DNA from: Actinomycetes bacterium
GTDB taxonomy: Bacteria; Actinomycetota; CADDZG01; JAHWKV01
NCBI GenBank assembly: GCA_029263035.1
Contig: JAJCYF010000172.1
Coordinates: 1 to 7,759, forward strand
Direction of reading: 5' to 3'
DNA: 7,759 bases
Numbering within the stretch: the first letter of the stretch is position 1; each line of letters begins with the position of its first letter. The notes under the pieces were generated by a model. That model saw nothing but the letters and a program-made list of their open reading frames with translations. It ran no database searches and had not been told where the DNA came from. A program made the translations under genes and the position numbers. Positions 6,138 to 7,759 of this stretch are shown here, in pieces.

Positions 6138-7545
6138 GAGCGGAATCCCGTTTCCCTCTGAAATCGAAGTCGTCAACCTCGGCCTGTCGCTGTTCGGCGA
6201 CGCCGTACGGGAGCAGGGCCGTCCGGTAATCCAGGTCGACTGGCGCATTCCGGCCGATGGGGACCCGGCTCTGGTCGCCGCCCTGACCCGCCTCTACGGC
6301 CGGAAGTCTGAGCAGATCGACGAGGCCAACGCCGAGGTCGCCCGCCGGCTGGACGAGGGCTCCCCCAAGCTGGTCGGGATCGAGACCGCGCTCGACGTCG
6401 TGCCCGGGATCGACGACCGGACCGTCTTCCACAGCGGCCCCGCCATCGGCTGGGAGGACGCCGCGGACCCACTCCGCCGCTCCATCCGCGCCGCAATCAT
6501 GGCCGAGGGCTGGGCGGACACCCCCGACGGGGTCGACAAGCTGATGAAGCGCAAAGAGGTGCACCTTGAGCCGGCCAACCACCACCAGGCGGTCGTCCCG
6601 ATGGCCAGTGCGATCGGCCCGTCGGCTCCCATGTTCGTGGTCGAGGACGAGGCGGGCGATACCCGGTCGTTCTCGAGCATGAACCAGGGCCCCGGAGAGG
6701 TGGCGTGGTTCGGGAGGGAGACCCCGGCCGCAGTCGAGCGCCTGGTCTTCCTGCGGGAGGTCGCCGGGCCGCTGTTCGCCCGGTGCATCAAGGAGTCGGG
6801 CCCCGTCGATATCCTCACGCTGGCCTCCCAGGGCCTGCAGATGGGCGACGACATGCACATGCGCACCCAAGCCGCGACCAACCTGCTGATCCGCTCGCTG
6901 CTCCCCCAGTTGATGGCCATCGACCACCCGCGCAAGGTCGAGCTGGGCAAGTTCCTGGCGGGCAACCACCTGTTCTTCCTCAACATGGCGATGGCCGCCG
7001 CCAAGTCGCTAACCCTCTGGGCGGAGCAGGTCCCCAACTCCAGCGTGGTCACGACCATGTCCCGCAACGGCGCCACCTACGGGATCAAGCTGGCCGGGAA
7101 CGACAAGTGGTTCATTACCGAGTCGCCCCCGGTGGGCAAGGCGATCTACTACGCCGGTCTTGGGCCCGAAGACGGCGCTCCCGACATCGGCGACAGCGCA
7201 ATCCTGGAGCTGTGCGGCCTGGGAGGTGCTGCTGCCGCCGCCTCCCCCGCGGTAGCGGCGTTCGTCGGGGGAACGATGCGCGATGCGATCGCACTGACCC
7301 ACGAGATGGATCAGGTGTGTGTGTCCCGCAGCAGCCGGTTCAAGCTCCCGGCACTGGAGTTCCGGGGCACGCCGGTTGCCGTCGACGTGCGCAAGGTTGT
7401 GGAGCTCGGCATCACCCCGAAGGTGAACACCGGCATCCTGCACGCCCGGGACGGCTCCGGTCAGGTAGGCGCAGGTGTGGCCGAGGCTCCCATCGCATGT
7501 TTCAAGGAGGCGCTCCTGGACCTGGACCGCCGGCTGAGCGGGTAG
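6121..7545 (+). CDS. allG: DUF1116 protein (YlbE/AllG), oxamate carbamoyltransferase component
   Basis: This 474-residue protein (E. coli YlbE/AllG is about 420) belongs to DUF1116, reported as a component of the AllFGH oxamate carbamoyltransferase that makes carbamoyl phosphate. Visible blocks are VVNLGLSLFG and IQVDWRIP (17-44, the N-terminal segment typical of the family), HSGPAIGWE (104-112), HLEPANHHQAVVPM (148-161), GLQMGDDMHMRTQAAT (238-253), GNHLFFLNMAMAAAK (281-295), TTMSRNG (311-317), an Ala-rich ASPAVAAFVGG stretch (374-384) and ITPKVNTGI (431-439). I take the ATG at 6121, probably leaderless; the ATG at 6136 is a weaker alternative. It is divergent from carbamate kinase and directly followed by the DUF2877 gene with no spacer. 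It belongs to the same complex as FdrA, although the two are on opposite strands. Confidence 0.92.
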   Translation: MVSDVMSGIPFPSEIEVVNLGLSLFGDAVREQGRPVIQVDWRIPADGDPALVAALTRLYGRKSEQIDEANAEVARRLDEGSPKLVGIETALDVVPGIDDRTVFHSGPAIGWEDAADPLRRSIRAAIMAEGWADTPDGVDKLMKRKEVHLEPANHHQAVVPMASAIGPSAPMFVVEDEAGDTRSFSSMNQGPGEVAWFGRETPAAVERLVFLREVAGPLFARCIKESGPVDILTLASQGLQMGDDMHMRTQAATNLLIRSLLPQLMAIDHPRKVELGKFLAGNHLFFLNMAMAAAKSLTLWAEQVPNSSVVTTMSRNGATYGIKLAGNDKWFITESPPVGKAIYYAGLGPEDGAPDIGDSAILELCGLGGAAAAASPAVAAFVGGTMRDAIALTHEMDQVCVSRSSRFKLPALEFRGTPVAVDVRKVVELGITPKVNTGILHARDGSGQVGAGVAEAPIACFKEALLDLDRRLSG

Positions 7546-7759
7546 GTGCACCCGGCTCTGGAGCTGGGACTGGGCGCCCAAGAGGTCCTATCGGTGCCCG
7601 GGACGGGCCGGGTAGTGGGCGTGTACTCAAAAGCCGCATACCTGCGGCTCCCCGGGGGCCTGGTCGCGCTCACCACGTTCGACGTCCCGTCGGGCCCCAT
7701 TCACGCCCGGACTTCCGTTCCGTTCACCAGCCTGGAGTTGGGCGAGAAGGTCGTTCTGA
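7546..7759 (+). CDS. allH: N-terminal part of a DUF2877 protein (YlbF/AllH-like), cut by window end
   Basis: A GTG immediately after the DUF1116 TAG, in the same frame with zero spacing, opens a frame of 71 codons that runs off the window. The visible residues fit the start of DUF2877 proteins: HPALELG at the N-terminus, then short beta-strand-like segments GRVVGVYSKAAYLRL, GGLVALTTF and GPIHARTSVPF. YlbF/AllH is the third reported component of E. coli oxamate carbamoyltransferase and usually follows ylbE, so position supports the call. No clear Shine-Dalgarno precedes it, so translation is probably by termination-reinitiation from the upstream gene. The catalytic part cannot be seen. Confidence 0.7.
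   Translation, partial: MHPALELGLGAQEVLSVPGTGRVVGVYSKAAYLRLPGGLVALTTFDVPSGPIHARTSVPFTSLELGEKVVL

Noticed and set aside
5205..6161. Open frame on the plus strand (318 codons) opposite carbamate kinase
   Set aside because: Antisense shadow. It runs across the divergent promoter region into the DUF1116 start, and its product has no family features.
7227..7260. GCC/GCT-rich stretch as a possible repeat
   Set aside because: It encodes an Ala-rich ASPAVAAFVGG segment that sits in a conserved block of DUF1116 proteins; it is not a tandem repeat.

Overview
The window comes from a high-G+C bacterial chromosome. G+C is roughly two thirds or more, third positions are strongly G/C, GTG and TTG starts occur, and genes overlap or abut with almost no spacing. 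This fits an actinobacterium or a similar high-G+C lineage (inference; there is no rRNA or other lineage marker). Seven genes and part of an eighth fill almost all of it. The only real gap is a 52-base divergent promoter region at 6069-6120. I see no tRNA, rRNA, insertion sequence, CRISPR array or phage gene.

Layout: (1) A plus-strand operon at 1-3183 holds the 3' end of an unrecognised gene, then two enzymes of the aspartase/fumarase (argininosuccinate/adenylosuccinate lyase) superfamily. Each gene overlaps the next by 8-16 bases. (2) A minus-strand operon at 6068-3156 runs carbamate kinase, FdrA (AllF), then a small OsmC/Ohr-type protein, again with overlapping ends. It converges on the lyase operon with a 28-base overlap of coding ends. 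(3) A plus-strand operon starts at 6121 with a DUF1116 protein (YlbE/AllG), followed without a spacer by the start of a DUF2877 protein (YlbF/AllH) that runs off the window.

FdrA, YlbE and YlbF are the components reported in E. coli as the oxamate carbamoyltransferase AllFGH. It phosphorolyses a carbamoylated acid such as oxalurate to carbamoyl phosphate, and carbamate kinase (AllK) then uses carbamoyl phosphate to make ATP, ammonia and CO2. Here the same four-protein set is split over two divergent operons that share a small promoter region with a perfect palindrome (GAAACGTTTC). No allantoin gene is visible in the window. The set sits beside two non-canonical C-N lyases, one of which has Tyr where the superfamily usually has a catalytic His and has lost several argininosuccinate-binding residues.

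The most interesting reading, which is inference, is a catabolic module. One or both lyases, perhaps with the unrecognised first gene, would release a carbamoylated (ureido-type) product from an N-substituted dicarboxylate. The AllFGH-like complex and carbamate kinase would then recover ATP and nitrogen from it. The substrate cannot be read from the sequence.
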